Source: Asterias amurensis (taxonomy: Eukaryota; Echinodermata; Asteroidea; Forcipulatida; Asteriidae). From it: 64,000 nt of DNA. The translations under genes and the position numbers were made by a program. How positions within the stretch are numbered: position 1 is the first letter of the stretch; the number at the start of each line of letters is the position of its first letter. The notes beneath the pieces were generated by a model. The model made no database searches and was not told where the DNA came from. It saw only the letters and a list, made by a program, of their open reading frames with translations. Of the stretch, positions 25,401 through 34,385 are shown piece after piece. The stretch spans positions 480,931-544,930 of the forward strand of contig NC_092667.1 of the NCBI RefSeq assembly GCF_032118995.1. Reading direction: 5' to 3'.

Positions 25401-28400
25401 ATTGACAAGAATGAGCCAGGCTTTCGTAACTGCCTAAAGGAAGTTGCGTCCTGGCTTTCCTTGAACGTCCTCCTCGAGAAACCAACGGTACTTCTTCAAC
25501 TCGGTATTGCTTTACTACAAGGCATATCTTCTGCTGCTTGGATAGTATTTCTAGTACCTCATGCAGTATCAAGAGGTATAACTCTCTCTGCAGCAGCTCT
25601 GTTATCTACTGGAGGTGGTGTTGCAAACCTTGTTGGAAGACTCCTTCATATTCCTCTGCAAGGCTACAAAGTCATCAGTGCATTTTGGTTCTTTGTGTTA
25701 CTGTGTCTTATAAACTCAGCGGCAATGTTCATGGATTCATTTGCCCAAGATAATTATGTGGTAAGTGATACTGTTGTCCCTTTAATCTGTATCCATGTAA
25801 CTAATAATTGTTTTATTCTTTATATTATGCTAACGAAAGCTAAGTTTCTGTGTATTTATAGTGTGGATTAAAGATATTCTAATCGTTCGTGTTGTTTAAT
25901 ATGGCGTCAGTTCCTTGACTCGAAAAAACTGTTCAATTAGCAATTTCTTTGGGTTAAGGAGTCCTTTCTTTAATGTCATAGAAAACGTTCTTAGTTACCC
26001 ATAATAACATCAGCATCATTTTCTTATAATAACTTTAAGTGTTTACTTTAAAAGACGCTGATGAAATTAAACAAACTTATTTTTTGTTTTAACTGTAGAG
26101 TTACCTAGACTGAAATATACGTTTAGTAAATCTGTACATGAAAACCTTTACTACTTTATTGTCGATTAATGCTTCCCACTTGTCCATAATTTTTATAACA
26201 CAAATTAGCTTCTTTAATACTTGCATGTACTATTTTAGTTTAATAATCTGATATGTTCTTATGAATTACCCGGTAATTATATCACATTTTAATATTTCCC
26301 AGATATAAAGACCAGTTATGCAAATATTCTACTTTGTGAGCCAGCATAGAGCATTTTTTGTGGGGCAATCCGCGCTCGTAGAATGACAAGAAAATTTAAA
26401 ACAAAGGGAAATGAAACAAAAAACCAGGAGATAAACCAAGACCAGGGGCCAATTTCATAGAGCTGCCTATTAAGCAAAAAATTTGCTTAAGCATTAAAAT
26501 AGCTCGCTTACTTTACACATGTTACTGGCCAAAATTTCATGCAATATACATTGCTTGGGACTGGTATTTAGCTGTTGTTTACTTAGCATAACAATTGAGT
26601 GGAGTCTTGGCAGGTAATCTGATTTTACTAAGCAAGGTTTTTTTTGCTTAAGCAAAATTGTGTGCTTAAGCAGCTCTATGAAATTGGGCCCTGGCCAAGC
26701 CCTCAGCACTGAGCCACGAAAGTCCAGCAGTACCGGACTCTCTATGGCTACAACATGCAGGCCAAGCCGGGCGAGGGTTACTGAATAAACAAGTAGGTTT
26801 ACAGTGACCTTTGAGATAACTTTTGATGGAGTATGGAATGAAATTTCACATCCTCGAACATAAAACGGAAAATGCTTTGCTTCCTGATTTCCTTATAGCT
26901 AGAAGATTGTGTTTTAAATTTCTTCAAAAGCATATCACTATCTTCACTCGACATTTAACATGTACTACACTTATTCGCTGATGACGGGATGGGCGAAAAA
27001 CCCGGAAAAAACCTTCAAGGGGAAAAGCGGGGAAATTCCCATACCGGTTCCATTAATGGCAACCAAGCCTTACTGCTTCGTACATCAGCTGAGTGTGCTT
27101 CAAAGCCCATGTCCTTACTGCATGCTCATTGAGCTTAAATAATTAAAGTTTTACTTTGTGTAATAGCAGTGTTTACATAACTACATACATATAAACATAA
27201 TTTTATACCGCAAATTCCATCGAGATCACAGCGGTGTTTTTTTTTTTTTTTTTTTTTTTTTAAGGAGAGCCCCCTGAAAAGACAAGCATAATATCCCAAA
27301 GGGATAGCTAAGAGCTTGTTTCAACATACCATTCCACGAAAAAAAAAAAAAAAAAGTTATCTTAATTAAATAAACTACACATGTCATAGTTATGTTAAAC
27401 TTGAAGAACTCCAACCCCTTAAGCTATTTGAATTATTTGGTGTAAGGAGGGTATGGCGGAGGTGAAAGAATTGTTTGGCTCCGTTGCAGATGAATCTCGT
27501 AGTGCAAGTATTTCTCAATGGTAGTGAACACTGCACTCAGTCTGGCTTGGGCGTTCCGTTCCTTAATCACCGCCTTTGTATTTTGCTTTACCAATTCTTA
27601 CACGTTATATAACTGCCCATTAGTCGGCACAAGTATTTCGCATAGTTTGTTGGTTTCTTTACTTTTCCCCCACTGCCTTAGTTTGATCTTTGCCTATTGC
27701 TTAATTTTGTTTTAATATGGCGTTTGATAAAAAAGAAATGGTTTTTTGGTGTGAATTATGGCAGGTCCTGATGTTTTTGGCTTGTGTCAACGGTGGCGCC
27801 ATTGGACTTCTAAACATTCTAGTGACGTTAGTGGTGAAAGAAACGTACGACGAAAGTTTTCTCGTTGATTTCTATATTTTAGGTGGCTGTCTCTACGGGC
27901 TTGGAGAAATCACTGGAAGTTTTGCAGCAGGTACGGTTTACTACAACATGGACAATGTGATTTTGTTGCATGGTTATGTTAAGCCATAGAGCTAACTAAA
28001 AGGCGCTATAAACCCAGTCACACCATTGCGTGACATCGTTACCTTTTGACAGCTAAATAACTACTTCCTACGAGAAAACGCGTGTCAAATTATCGTTAGT
28101 CGGGGGGGGGGGTCGATTACGTGTACGGAGCTCCAGCAACATAATTGTTTCATTCCCTTGAAATAATATTTCGTTTCCTCAGAGCCCCATTTCGTAACCA
28201 CCAAGTAGTACTATAGTTCCCTCTCATAAAGACTCCTTCGTTCCATCGAAATAGTTGTTTGTCAAAATCAAGTTGGTCCCTCAAAATGTAGATAAAATGA
28301 CGAGATAACATTTAAAAATATTTATAAAATTACTTTACAGTCACCTGGAAGTTGTATTTTTTCAAAATAAACTTGTTTGTAACTAAGATATGTGTTTTGA

Positions 28401-31216
28401 TGAGTGGACTGGAATAAACAATTAAGTAAGTTTTCTTAAAAATTAGTTCTCATTGTATTTACAAATTTAAGACTAGGCCCCGACCCGAGAGGGCACTGTT
28501 CGTGACGTCAATCGAAGCGCGATATTTGAAGAGAAAATGTGTTGTCTGGCCCAGTACACTACGTCTGGGTACTTGATCGGTGTGATGCCTATACGTACAG
28601 AACTACGGTCACGTAGCAGACTGCACGCACTACGGCTGCTGTGCGGACGGTCCACTCGGATTACCCTGCACGGTGAATCGCAAGCTAAAAACATGCCCTC
28701 ATAACTGCCCTCAAAGTTCAAACTTATCCGAATTTTTCACGTTTGGCATACGCTCCTCTAAGTTCGTCACGTCTTTCAGGTACTTTCTTTAACTTTCCAC
28801 TCTGAAAAAGTTGTTTCGATGGCGTTAGAATAACTTTTATCTTCATTTTATATTTGGTTTCAGTAACACCATGTGTGTATCTACTTGCCAGGTAGAGTTG
28901 TTCTTAGGGAACTGTCTTGCTTTATTCTACTGCCGCGGAGTTGATAATCGGAGGTTCGGGAGACTTCTCAGTTCTGAAAAGAACTGTCCTGCTTTATAAC
29001 TATTACCAGGGCGGATGGTATAGAAATTTGACTGGACTACTACTTTAGCTTATAAGATCGTAATAACTGTACTGCCGCGGAGTCAGTTCGGAATTGGTCT
29101 CAACGTTTCGACTAGCTTGCTCTAGTCATCGTCATCGTCTAGTCATCGTCTAGTCATCGTCAGGATCTTCATGTCAAATGTGTGGTGTATTCCGGATTCG
29201 AAGCACGACGGCTCGAAGTGTTCGCTGCCAGCACTGAAAAAGACGTCGGACTGGACCACTATTGCTCTTGTGAGTCTGACTTTCGCGACCCACAACCGCC
29301 AATACATGGGTTCTGCAGGAAACACATGCAACCTGACCCCATCTTCAGTTGATTTGCTGCATTCAGCAGCAATACACCTCGTCGGCATTAGCAAAAAATG
29401 AAAAAAAACCCTATTTTTTCCGAAACGTCAGACTCACGACTTGGACCGTACATGTACTTTGCACGATGTTTACTCTTCGCATTGCAAGCAAAGTCTGCCT
29501 CGGTTGACGTCACAAAAGGGTTAGGCGGAGTCAACCCCGAAAACAACTTTATCTATTTGTTTAACTATAGGTTTTTCCGGCCAATTTCGGCAAAAAATCA
29601 TTCTCGTTCATTTTTCTCGTTCAGATTCGCTTCAGTCATTCTTTTTCACTTATAGGTATTCAAGACTACACTTTGACCATTCTAGCCTTTCTAGCCTTAT
29701 GATTTTGTTGCACTGGTATTTAAATGTTGTTGTCTTTGTTTCTGCTAATGTCCGGAACATGTCAAATTAGAAGTTATTCAGGAAACAAAAAGCTTAGAAT
29801 TATAAAATATATAAAATTTCAAACAAATTAATCTCAATGTTTTGCTCTGTACCGACCAATGTTTTGCTCTATACCGACACGGGCATCTTTTTTGTATTCA
29901 AAACTGTTGGGTTCAAACGTCAAACTAATGTAGAAATGAGTTTTCAAAAGTATCTGCCTTTATAGGCGGCAATGAATGAGTATAAGCACATAACATAGAA
30001 TTTGAATTTGAAGGCAAACATGTGGAAAATGTTTGCCCATTAATGAAATTGAAAAGTTGAACAGGTCTTGCTGCTGGCTTTAACGAAATTGAATGAGTCT
30101 AGCGGCCTAATGAAATTAAATGATTTTATCTGAACAGTGAATGCTAAACTTTTGAAATTGAATAACTCTTTTTGACTCTTGAATGTTGATTCAAAGTGCA
30201 TTTATTTTCAAAACGAAAATGAATGAGCCGGGAGTTAAAATAAATGGATTTTTGCTGAAATTGGCCTGGAAAACTTATATTATAAATAGTAACAAACAAC
30301 TACTAAAAACAATGTTTTATTGTTCATAAGCCTCTTATGTTTGAAAGAAAAACAATTCTATTTCCAGGTGACTTTACCTGTCCTTTAAGGAGCTCCGTGT
30401 ACGGGTGTTTGTGTGGTTGTGATGTTTTTTTTTAAGTCACCTGGAAATATATATTTTTTTCTTTCAAACATAAGAGTATATGCTTACGAACAATAAAACA
30501 ACTTTTTTAGTAATTGTTTGTCACGATTTATATGTTTAAAAATATATAAAGTTGTTTGGGGGGCTGACTCCGCCTACCCCTTTTGTGACATCAATCGAGG
30601 CAGACTTTGCCTGCAATGCGTATAGTAAACACACGTGCAAAGTACATGTACGTCCAAGTCGTGAGTTGGTACGTTTCAAAAAGTGTTTTTCTGCATTCAG
30701 CAGCAATACACCTGGTCGGCATTGCCAGAACCCCCCCCCCAAAAAAAAAAATAAATAAATAAATAAAATCTTTGTTTGAAACGTACAAACTCACGACTTA
30801 GTCCGTACATGTACTTTGCAATTGCGTTTACTCTACGCATTACAGACAAAGTCTGCCTCGATTGACGTCACGAACAGCGCCCTCTTGGGTCGGGGTCTAC
30901 TCTAAAATTTGTAAATAACATAAGAACTGATTTTTTAAAACCTTAGTTAACTGTTTATTCTTATTCCACTCATCAAAACACATTATATTAGTGAAAAAAG
31001 CTTTATTTTGAAAAAATACCACTTCCAGGTGACTTTAAGTTTTTTTAAAAGTTTTGTTTTAAAGAAAACTGACTTCAATTTCGTGTTGCGTATTATCTCT
31101 TTACAGGGTTGCTTTACGACCTGACACGAAGTTACGACCTAGCCTTCGTCGGGCTTGGAATTGTCAACATTGTAATGATTGTATTCATGCTGGTGGACGG
31201 CGTTATTCAGCGATGA
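13481..31216 (+). CDS. SLC16 (monocarboxylate transporter)-like protein, copy A
   Basis: Five exons assembled by eye: 13481-13655, 22924-23067, 25120-25760, 27765-27930 and 31107-31216. All introns are GT-AG, phases agree and the sum is 1236 bp, giving 411 aa. Exons 1-2 give four hydrophobic segments and the MCT-type RRYGSR at residues 67-72. Exon 3 carries YGWRG at 158-162, a hydrophilic loop near 180-225 between helices 6 and 7, and GRLLHIPLQ in helix 8. Exons 4-5 give helices 10-12, so 12 helices in all, as in the major facilitator family. SLC16 members move lactate-like acids, thyroid hormone, amino acids or creatine across the plasma membrane, often with protons. The substrate cannot be told here. 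The start ATG was chosen because copy B has it in the same context (AAAATGGCGACTTCA). Compared with copy B it has a shorter C-terminus (stop right after VIQR). The gene model is inferred, with no transcript evidence. Confidence 0.85.
13845..13920 (-). mobile_element. Penelope-like terminal fragment 2
   Basis: 'gttggtttcaactcgacgtt' followed by 'cgatcagtatactctgatcg', inverted relative to 6860-6950. It lies in intron 1 of transporter A. Confidence 0.5.
14040..15216 (+). mobile_element. TTAA-flanked, THAP-carrying DNA transposon 1 (Kolobok-like)
   Basis: 1177 bp between TTAA at 14036-14039 and 15217-15220. Left end AGGCACCTGGAAATAGG; right end TACCACTTCCACGTGACT, its imperfect inverse. It carries a THAP-domain exon (14302-14664) and no visible transposase. 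THAP domains and TTAA target sites together are known in the Kolobok superfamily, so I infer a Kolobok-like, internally deleted element. Relatives lie at 28339-30373, 30435-31034 and 41357-41535. Inserted in intron 1 of transporter A. Confidence 0.8.
14302..14664 (+). CDS. THAP-type zinc-finger exon of a DNA transposon
   Basis: Open frame of 120 codons. The THAP finger spans residues 1-86: C5 and C10 (CIAAGC), the HLFPADPKYRRLWAAKVR block with the conserved Pro and Trp, LCSEHFEPSCFE with the second Cys-His pair, and AVPTIFP closing the domain. This is a C2CH zinc-dependent DNA-binding module used by P-element- and Kolobok-type transposases and by host THAP proteins. A donor-like G|GTAAGT at 14647-14653 just before the stop suggests this is a first exon. 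No second exon was recognised inside the element. The copy at 29143-29392 has lost a zinc ligand. Confidence 0.85.
   Translation: MPTWCIAAGCSKTTKDGVSLHLFPADPKYRRLWAAKVRLTRAKWSGPTSFSALCSEHFEPSCFESGIHHSFEMTRRAILKHDAVPTIFPANGKSKKVSEKRDEPRGAFAKREKNPGKYEL
15372..15510. mobile_element. small foldback element
   Basis: Two arms of about 60 bp, from 'acaaatataacatagtttga' through 'gggtgactagtcgat' and 'agctccccgag' to 'ggaagttg', returning as 'caacttcc', 'gaggggagct', 'atcgactagtcaccc' and 'atgttatatttgt'. The loop is about 12 bp. No coding capacity; family unknown. Confidence 0.85.
15698..15755. repeat. palindrome
   Basis: 'tgcgcatgacaagaagaat' + 'agttcccg' pairs with 'gggaactatt' + 'aattgtcatgcgca'. 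A related half-unit lies at 15655-15680 ('gcgcatgacaagtagaatag'). Confidence 0.75.
15915..16160 (+). other. unassigned 81-codon ORF
   Basis: Begins MACQAWRRNRGVVTSP and contains one hydrophobic stretch (LLVAFTLCALLGLGTIIFGF). No family recognised. A 27-bp stretch of it ('acacatcaaactattg..tgcattta') also occurs near 37920, so it is probably part of a dispersed repeat. Lies in intron 1 of transporter A. Confidence 0.2.
16485..16566. repeat. partial copy of the 245-bp repeat unit
   Basis: Matches the unit repeated at 18320-19260 ('ggctctttaagccctccgg', 'cttcgcattata'). It is cut at 'gcattata', where the Tc1-like element begins. Confidence 0.8.
16567..17225 (-). mobile_element. Tc1/mariner-type transposase remnant
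   Basis: Minus-strand reading near 17000-17220 gives VRQRLVTDYLKNVEVHRMDW followed by PTNSPDLDPMEHLWDQLG. This is the DDE-region block of Tc1-like transposases. It continues in another frame (SHQRITRLLCSMRRRCHAVI to TRY stop, near 16920-17010), the usual C-terminus. Downstream is non-coding sequence ending in 'tgctcacaaaaagtaagg', a probable terminal inverted repeat next to TA. The 5' half of the transposase is missing at about 17205. Frameshifted and dead. Confidence 0.85.
17205..18320 (-). mobile_element. Helitron fragment, minus strand
   Basis: Reverse-complement copy of the first 1.05 kb of the Helitron at 34386-37260. The 5' terminus TCTATACTATTAAAAGCG is the complement of 18320 downward, preceded by A. 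The 3' portion is absent; the match ends near 17205 at the Tc1 remnant. Confidence 0.85.
18320..19260. repeat. about 245-bp tandem repeat, three units
   Basis: Three units sharing 'ggctctttaagccctccgg', 'tctaccgggatctctct' and 'cctcctgtatcggattg', and ending in (AAT)n tracts at 18792-18835 and 19030-19066. The first unit carries the LINE fragment at 18395-18655. A fourth partial copy at 16485-16566 lies beyond the Tc1 and Helitron insertions. Confidence 0.85.
18395..18655 (+). pseudogene. LINE ORF2 C-terminal fragment
   Basis: Plus-strand frames give RRLRLAGHCLRHDELAASKL, then after a one-base shift RGRPQTTYVDTLCRDSGL, and AMEDQRVWRAII. This matches the C-terminal tail of non-LTR retrotransposon polyproteins (WxPTHGxRxRGRPxxTYVDTLxxD type). 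Ends in a (GAAT)n-like tail near 18650, as LINE 3' ends do. Confidence 0.75.
19261..20280. other. no recognised feature in intron 1 of copy A
   Basis: AT-rich intronic DNA. No frame over 60 codons shows a domain and no match to other repeats in the window was seen. Confidence 0.5.
20340..21590 (-). pseudogene. duplicated DIRS-like reverse transcriptase fragment
   Basis: A segment of about 600 bp present twice in direct orientation (about 20340-20930 and 21040-21590). On the minus strand the first copy reads GPLSVAYQATGKKRLILDLS then RLNKFVQK. This resembles the NPLSV...GKKRLILDLRxVN block of DIRS/Ngaro-type reverse transcriptases. The second copy keeps ELSRLNKFVQK. Only this one block is visible, so the family call is tentative. 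Confidence 0.45.
21600..21690 (-). pseudogene. CCHC zinc-knuckle fragment
   Basis: Minus-strand KADVCYNCRMQGHWSRE followed by a stop where the last cysteine of C-x2-C-x4-H-x4-C should be. It lies just upstream, on the same strand, of the RT fragments at 20340-21590, so it may be the gag-like end of the same dead retroelement. Confidence 0.5.
22156..22523. mobile_element. MITE family H, copy 1
   Basis: Terminal inverted repeats AGATGCTATGTCAGATTTT and AAAATCTGACATAGCATCT. The interior contains 'gatgggggtcgagaaagtta' and a 'gtcgggatcccgac' palindrome. A second copy is at 32825-33181. No target duplication is obvious. In intron 1 of transporter A. Confidence 0.85.
23090..24080. repeat. 44-bp minisatellite in intron 2 of copy A
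   Basis: About 22 tandem units of 44 bp, with core 'gctctagagctaactagacc', then 'acgaggaacattcacctggt'. Two variants alternate irregularly ('gctctagagc' and 'gctctaatgc'). It starts about 25 bp after the donor of exon 2. Confidence 0.95.
24081..25119. other. rest of intron 2, with a direct repeat
   Basis: A stretch of about 100 bp ('aggtcaaaggtcacgataac' and its left flank) occurs at about 24610-24700 and again at 24740-24840. A poly(G) run lies at 24238-24246. Nothing else recognised before exon 3. Confidence 0.6.
26442..26695. mobile_element. MITE family J, copy 1
   Basis: Ends are inverted: CCAGGGGCCAATTTCATAGA / TCTATGAAATTGGGCCCTGG, followed inward by GCTTAAGCA-type repeats. CCAAG lies on both sides, a possible 5-bp target duplication. 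Another copy is at 53867-54073. In intron 3 of transporter A. Confidence 0.75.
26700..27764. other. rest of intron 3 of copy A
   Basis: No gene seen. Poly(T) at 27236-27260 and poly(A) at 27338-27355 bracket about 75 bp, and short frames lack domains. The end of the intron ('gtgaattatggcag') matches that of copy B. Confidence 0.5.
29090..29165 (-). mobile_element. Penelope-like terminal fragment 3
   Basis: 'ggtctcaacgtttcgactag' with 'cttgctctagtcatcgtc' twice repeated. It abuts the broken 3' side of the THAP frame at 29143, so it probably inserted there. Confidence 0.5.
29143..29392 (-). pseudogene. broken THAP zinc finger
   Basis: Minus-strand MPTRCIAAECSKSTEDG then RLHVFPAEP, WVAKVRLTRA and SEHFEPSCFESGIHHTFDMK, matching the THAP exon at 14302. 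The cysteine of LCSEHF is changed (AGSEHF), removing a zinc ligand, and a small frame disturbance precedes it. The C-terminal AVPTIFP end is lost to the Penelope-like insertion. Confidence 0.8.
29568..30272. mobile_element. nested element with GGCCAATTTC inverted ends
   Basis: About 705 bp interrupting transposon 2. Left end GTTTTTCCGGCCAATTTCGG, right end its inverse (GAAATTGGCCTGGAAAAC). The interior is AT-rich with repeated 'gaatgag' and has no ORF. Target duplication unclear. Confidence 0.65.
30435..31034. mobile_element. THAP-family TTAA-type element 3, rearranged
   Basis: 600 bp with ends AGTCACCTGGAAATATA and CACTTCCAGGTGACT, flanked by TTTA and TTAA. The left half matches the 5' part of element 1. 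The centre holds an inverted scrap of the THAP start (minus-strand MPTRCIAAEC) and a second, inverted 5'-leader. A poly(C)/poly(A)/(AAAT)n tract lies at 30731-30765. No usable ORF. Confidence 0.8.
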
Positions 31217-32061
31217 TTTTGCCACCATTTATTAACAATTTGCTCAAAATGCTGTTTGCCCTCACTAAGGTTTGCTTTGAGAGTTTTTAAGTCACAAATT
31301 TTGTTCCCGATTTTGAACGTAGTCATCGTTAATGTTGTATTCCACGTCGTTGACAGAAATATTTTGTAGATGCCAACACAAGCCAAAACGTTGTTGTGTT
31401 ACATGATAAATTAAAAAGCCTATCCGGAAACCCTGAACCGTAACTTCCCCGAGAAAGAGTACCAACCACTATATCGTCGCACGAAAGAAAACAACTTGCT
31501 CTATTACAATACCTTCCCGACTGTAGTTAGCTCTCGAATAATCGACACCAACCCTAAAACATCGATTCAAGTTAATTTGAAAACAAATCCATGGTCTGGT
31601 CTGAAGATTGAGGTCGTCCCTAAAATAACTGCATGGCGTGTGAGCCCGGCAAACTTTCCATACCACGTTAACCAATCAAACGTCTACAAAAGATTGTTTC
31701 TAACAGGATATACATCAACAACCAGAACTCACATGACTACAGGCACAAATTAAAAACTAATTCCAAGTATTTAACAAAAAGTCATTCAAATTACTTTCAC
31801 TTGGGTACATAGACCTAATAATAATACAAATTGTGGCTTCTTATATAGCGCACATGTCCATCACCCAGTGACGCTCCTGGCGCTGTAACCTACAGTATTT
31901 CCTGCCAGATTTTGGACTACGTTTGAATTATGAGACCTAATTCTGATAGCACCATGTAAAGAGAAGGGGGTTTAACAGTGATCCTTGCTTAAATTATTTT
32001 GCCATCTTTCTGATCATGTCGCCCAAATATTATGTTCTCTCACCTCTTAAATTTCACACAC
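31217..32061. other. 3' flank of transporter A
   Basis: No gene recognised. Contains a 60-bp minus-strand SINE scrap at 31905-31965 ('tttgaattatgagacctaa'). No clear AATAAA close to the stop codon at 31214-31216 was identified. Confidence 0.5.
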
Positions 32062-32065
32062 TTAA

Positions 32066-32449
32066 AGGCAGTGGACACGATTGGTAATTACTCAAAATAA
32101 TACTTAGCATAATAACTTTCTTGGTGGCGAGTAATGGGGAGAGGTTGATGGTATAAAACATTGTGAGAAACGGCTCCCTCTGAGGTGCCTTAGTTTTTAA
32201 GAAAGAAGTAATTTTCCATGAATTTGATTTCGAAACCTCAGATTTAGAACTTGAGGTCTCGAAATCAACCATCTAAACGTACACAACTTCGTGTGACAAG
32301 GGTGTTTTTTTTCTTTCATTATTATCTCGCAAGCTCGATTACCGATTGAGCTCAAATTTCCACAGGTTTGTTATTTTATATGCATATGTTGAGATATAAA
32401 CCAACTGTGAAGGCTAGTCTTTGACAATTACCAATAGTGACCCCTGCCT
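32066..32449. mobile_element. family G MITE, intact copy
   Basis: 384 bp, AGGCAGTGGACACGATTGG to the inverse (...GACCCCTGCCT), with perfect TTAA at 32062-32065 and 32450-32453. Best-preserved family G member in the window. Confidence 0.9.
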
Positions 32450-32729
32450 TTAAGTTGACTGTTTGGTTTATATTTTGTGTCTTCATTATTCAGTATCAAG
32501 ATCATAGTATAACTAGAAAATGACCAAGACACCATGAACTATCGTGGTTCTTTCAGAGCCAACACTTACCTCAAATAGATATACACATGGTTGTTTCCGC
32601 AAGTTTACTAATTAATTATAGTGTTTCTTATTTATCAACACCACATCATGCAAAGCTTCAAACAGTACATAAGTAAACAACTTTTAAGAAATACTAAAAA
32701 ATATTAGAAAATCTCATTTTGAGGGAGTG

Positions 32730-32800
32730 TTGACTCTGGAAAGGGCCGGTGTGGTCTCGACGTTTCGAACAGTTTACTCTGCTCGTCTTCAGGAAAATGG
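32730..32800 (-). mobile_element. Penelope-like terminal fragment 4
   Basis: 'gtctcgacgtttcgaacag' followed by 'tttactctgctcgtcttcag'. Same motif as 13845-13920. Confidence 0.5.
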
Positions 32801-32824
32801 AAGATAAAGTGTTTAACATAATAA

Positions 32825-33181
32825 AGATGCTATGTCAGATTTGACCCATTTTTTTTTACTTAAAATTTAAAAGGTATCTTGATGGGGGTCGAGAAAGTTA
32901 CAAGCTTTCATTTGAGCCATTGCTCGAAAAAGTCCGCCAATTATTAGTAGCAGTGAAATAAAGTAGTCAAAATAAGTTTTTGTTGGGATCCCGACAATAT
33001 ATCACGTGACCAATTTTTATGTGTTTTATAAGAAACGTTTTAAATTTTTGTCATGGTTCCTGACCATTAAAAGTAAAAGTTGAACTTTTTTTCGTTAGAG
33101 CAGGTGATACTCTTTGAAATACCATTCACTCAAAAAAATATATTTTTTAATGTTTGGGCCCAAAAATCTGACATAGCATCT
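32825..33181. mobile_element. MITE family H, copy 2
   Basis: Same ends (AGATGCTATGTCAGATT / CTGACATAGCATCT) and interior as 22156-22523, with scattered substitutions. Confidence 0.85.
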
Positions 33182-33277
33182 TAAACGACTACGCCCATTT
33201 TCATGCTTACCTTTGAGAAGTGGTTTCCTATGATCCACGGTGTTTCATGTAAATGCCATGACACCAAGATATTTTAA

Positions 33278-33816
33278 AGGGATGCTGCAGTGAATTAAAA
33301 TAAAACAGTTAATTTTGCTGTCATTTATTTCTGGTATATGTATTGAACATCAATAAAATGTGTTTTGTTTATTCCCGACATATCTGACTTGCGTAATGAG
33401 CGAATAAGTCATGCCCCCCCTTTTGTGGATTGTTACAGCCCCTACCATCGACGTCACGTTGGGAATTCAAACACATCGTCGGCAAAAAGAGTCTGGTCCC
33501 TAACTACACGCGTTTAGGTACCAGGCCACACAGTGCACACGTCTCTATATTCACACAGCCAGGGGGCCCGACGGCTCGGGTACCGACATGACGTCACGTT
33601 TATACAAACGTTTGATCTCTTGAAAACCATTTTTAAAATACTTGCGCATTTAATAAAAAAAAATAAATAAAATCAGGTTTAAAAAGTCATGTTTTTTTAT
33701 TTTTTTATTATTACTGGTTTATTGTAAAAAACATCTGCTTGTCGCAGTCCAGAGACTGAATTAAAATACAGATGTTTAATCGTTTAAATGAATAAAAAAA
33801 CAACTGCACCCACCCT
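33278..33816. mobile_element. TTAA-flanked element, family K
   Basis: 539 bp between TTAA at 33274-33277 and 33817-33820. Left end AGGGATGCTGCAGTG, right end CAACTGCACCCACCCT (imperfect inverse). Central GC-rich stretch with two 'gacgtcacg' sites. No ORF. Only one copy in the window. Confidence 0.7.
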
Positions 33817-33833
33817 TTAAATGAAGTCTTTAA

Positions 33834-34195
33834 AGAGACACGTTGCCTTGGCTCGGGCGATTTGGTATATTAACAACATTTGAAACCGTTTGTTTTGAAA
33901 TACTAACACGGCATGCCTTCTTGTGAAGTCCAAATTTTGACACAAAAACAACATTTGAAACCGTTTATTTTAAAATACTAACACGGCGCGCCATTTTGTG
34001 AAGTATAAAAAACAAAATAATAAGAATGGCCGACCGTGTCAGTACGCAGGTTGACAGGAAAACCATGCAGTTCGAGTCATATTTGTGCGGGTCATTATAT
34101 TCTTCAATTAATTTGTTTTGTTGTGCATTTCATAAAAAACCGGTTTTCATCAATTTTAATCGACCAACTCGCCCGATTTAAGGCAACCGTGTCCT
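33834..34195. mobile_element. family F foldback, copy 2
   Basis: 362 bp with TTAA at 33830-33833 and 34196-34199. Ends AGAGACACGTTGCCTTGG / AAGGCAACCGTGTCCT. It starts 13 bp after the target repeat of family K. Confidence 0.85.
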
Positions 34196-34385
34196 TTAAA
34201 TGAAATGTTTTGAGGAAACAACTCTCAGTTTATATATGCAATAATTTTATTCTGGATCTGAAAACATGGAGGGGAAAAATGGTCCGTTGATGTATGGGAT
34301 ACACCTACTGCTATACCACACTTGGGAGACCAAAGGTATTACGGCAAGGTCAACGGTATCAATGCTTCGCTGGATGTTTTATAAA

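Larger units (their letters stand above)
28339..30373 (-). mobile_element. THAP-carrying TTAA-type transposon 2 (Kolobok-like)
   Basis: 2035 bp flanked by TTAC at 28335-28338 and 30374-30377. The ends are AGTCACCTGGAAGTTG and CTATTTCCAGGTGACT. Minus-strand order matches the element at 14040-15216, including the THAP exon (29143-29392) and the sequence after it ('ccctcaaagttc'). A 0.7-kb element (29568-30272) is nested near its 5' end, and a Penelope-like piece lies at 29090-29165. Located in intron 4 of transporter A; its right end is also present in intron 4 of copy B. Confidence 0.85.

Noticed and set aside
25309..25572. Antisense and +1-frame ORFs over transporter exon 3 (also near 40491-40935)
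   Set aside because: Shadows of the conserved coding exon; they recur in both genes because the sense frame is conserved.
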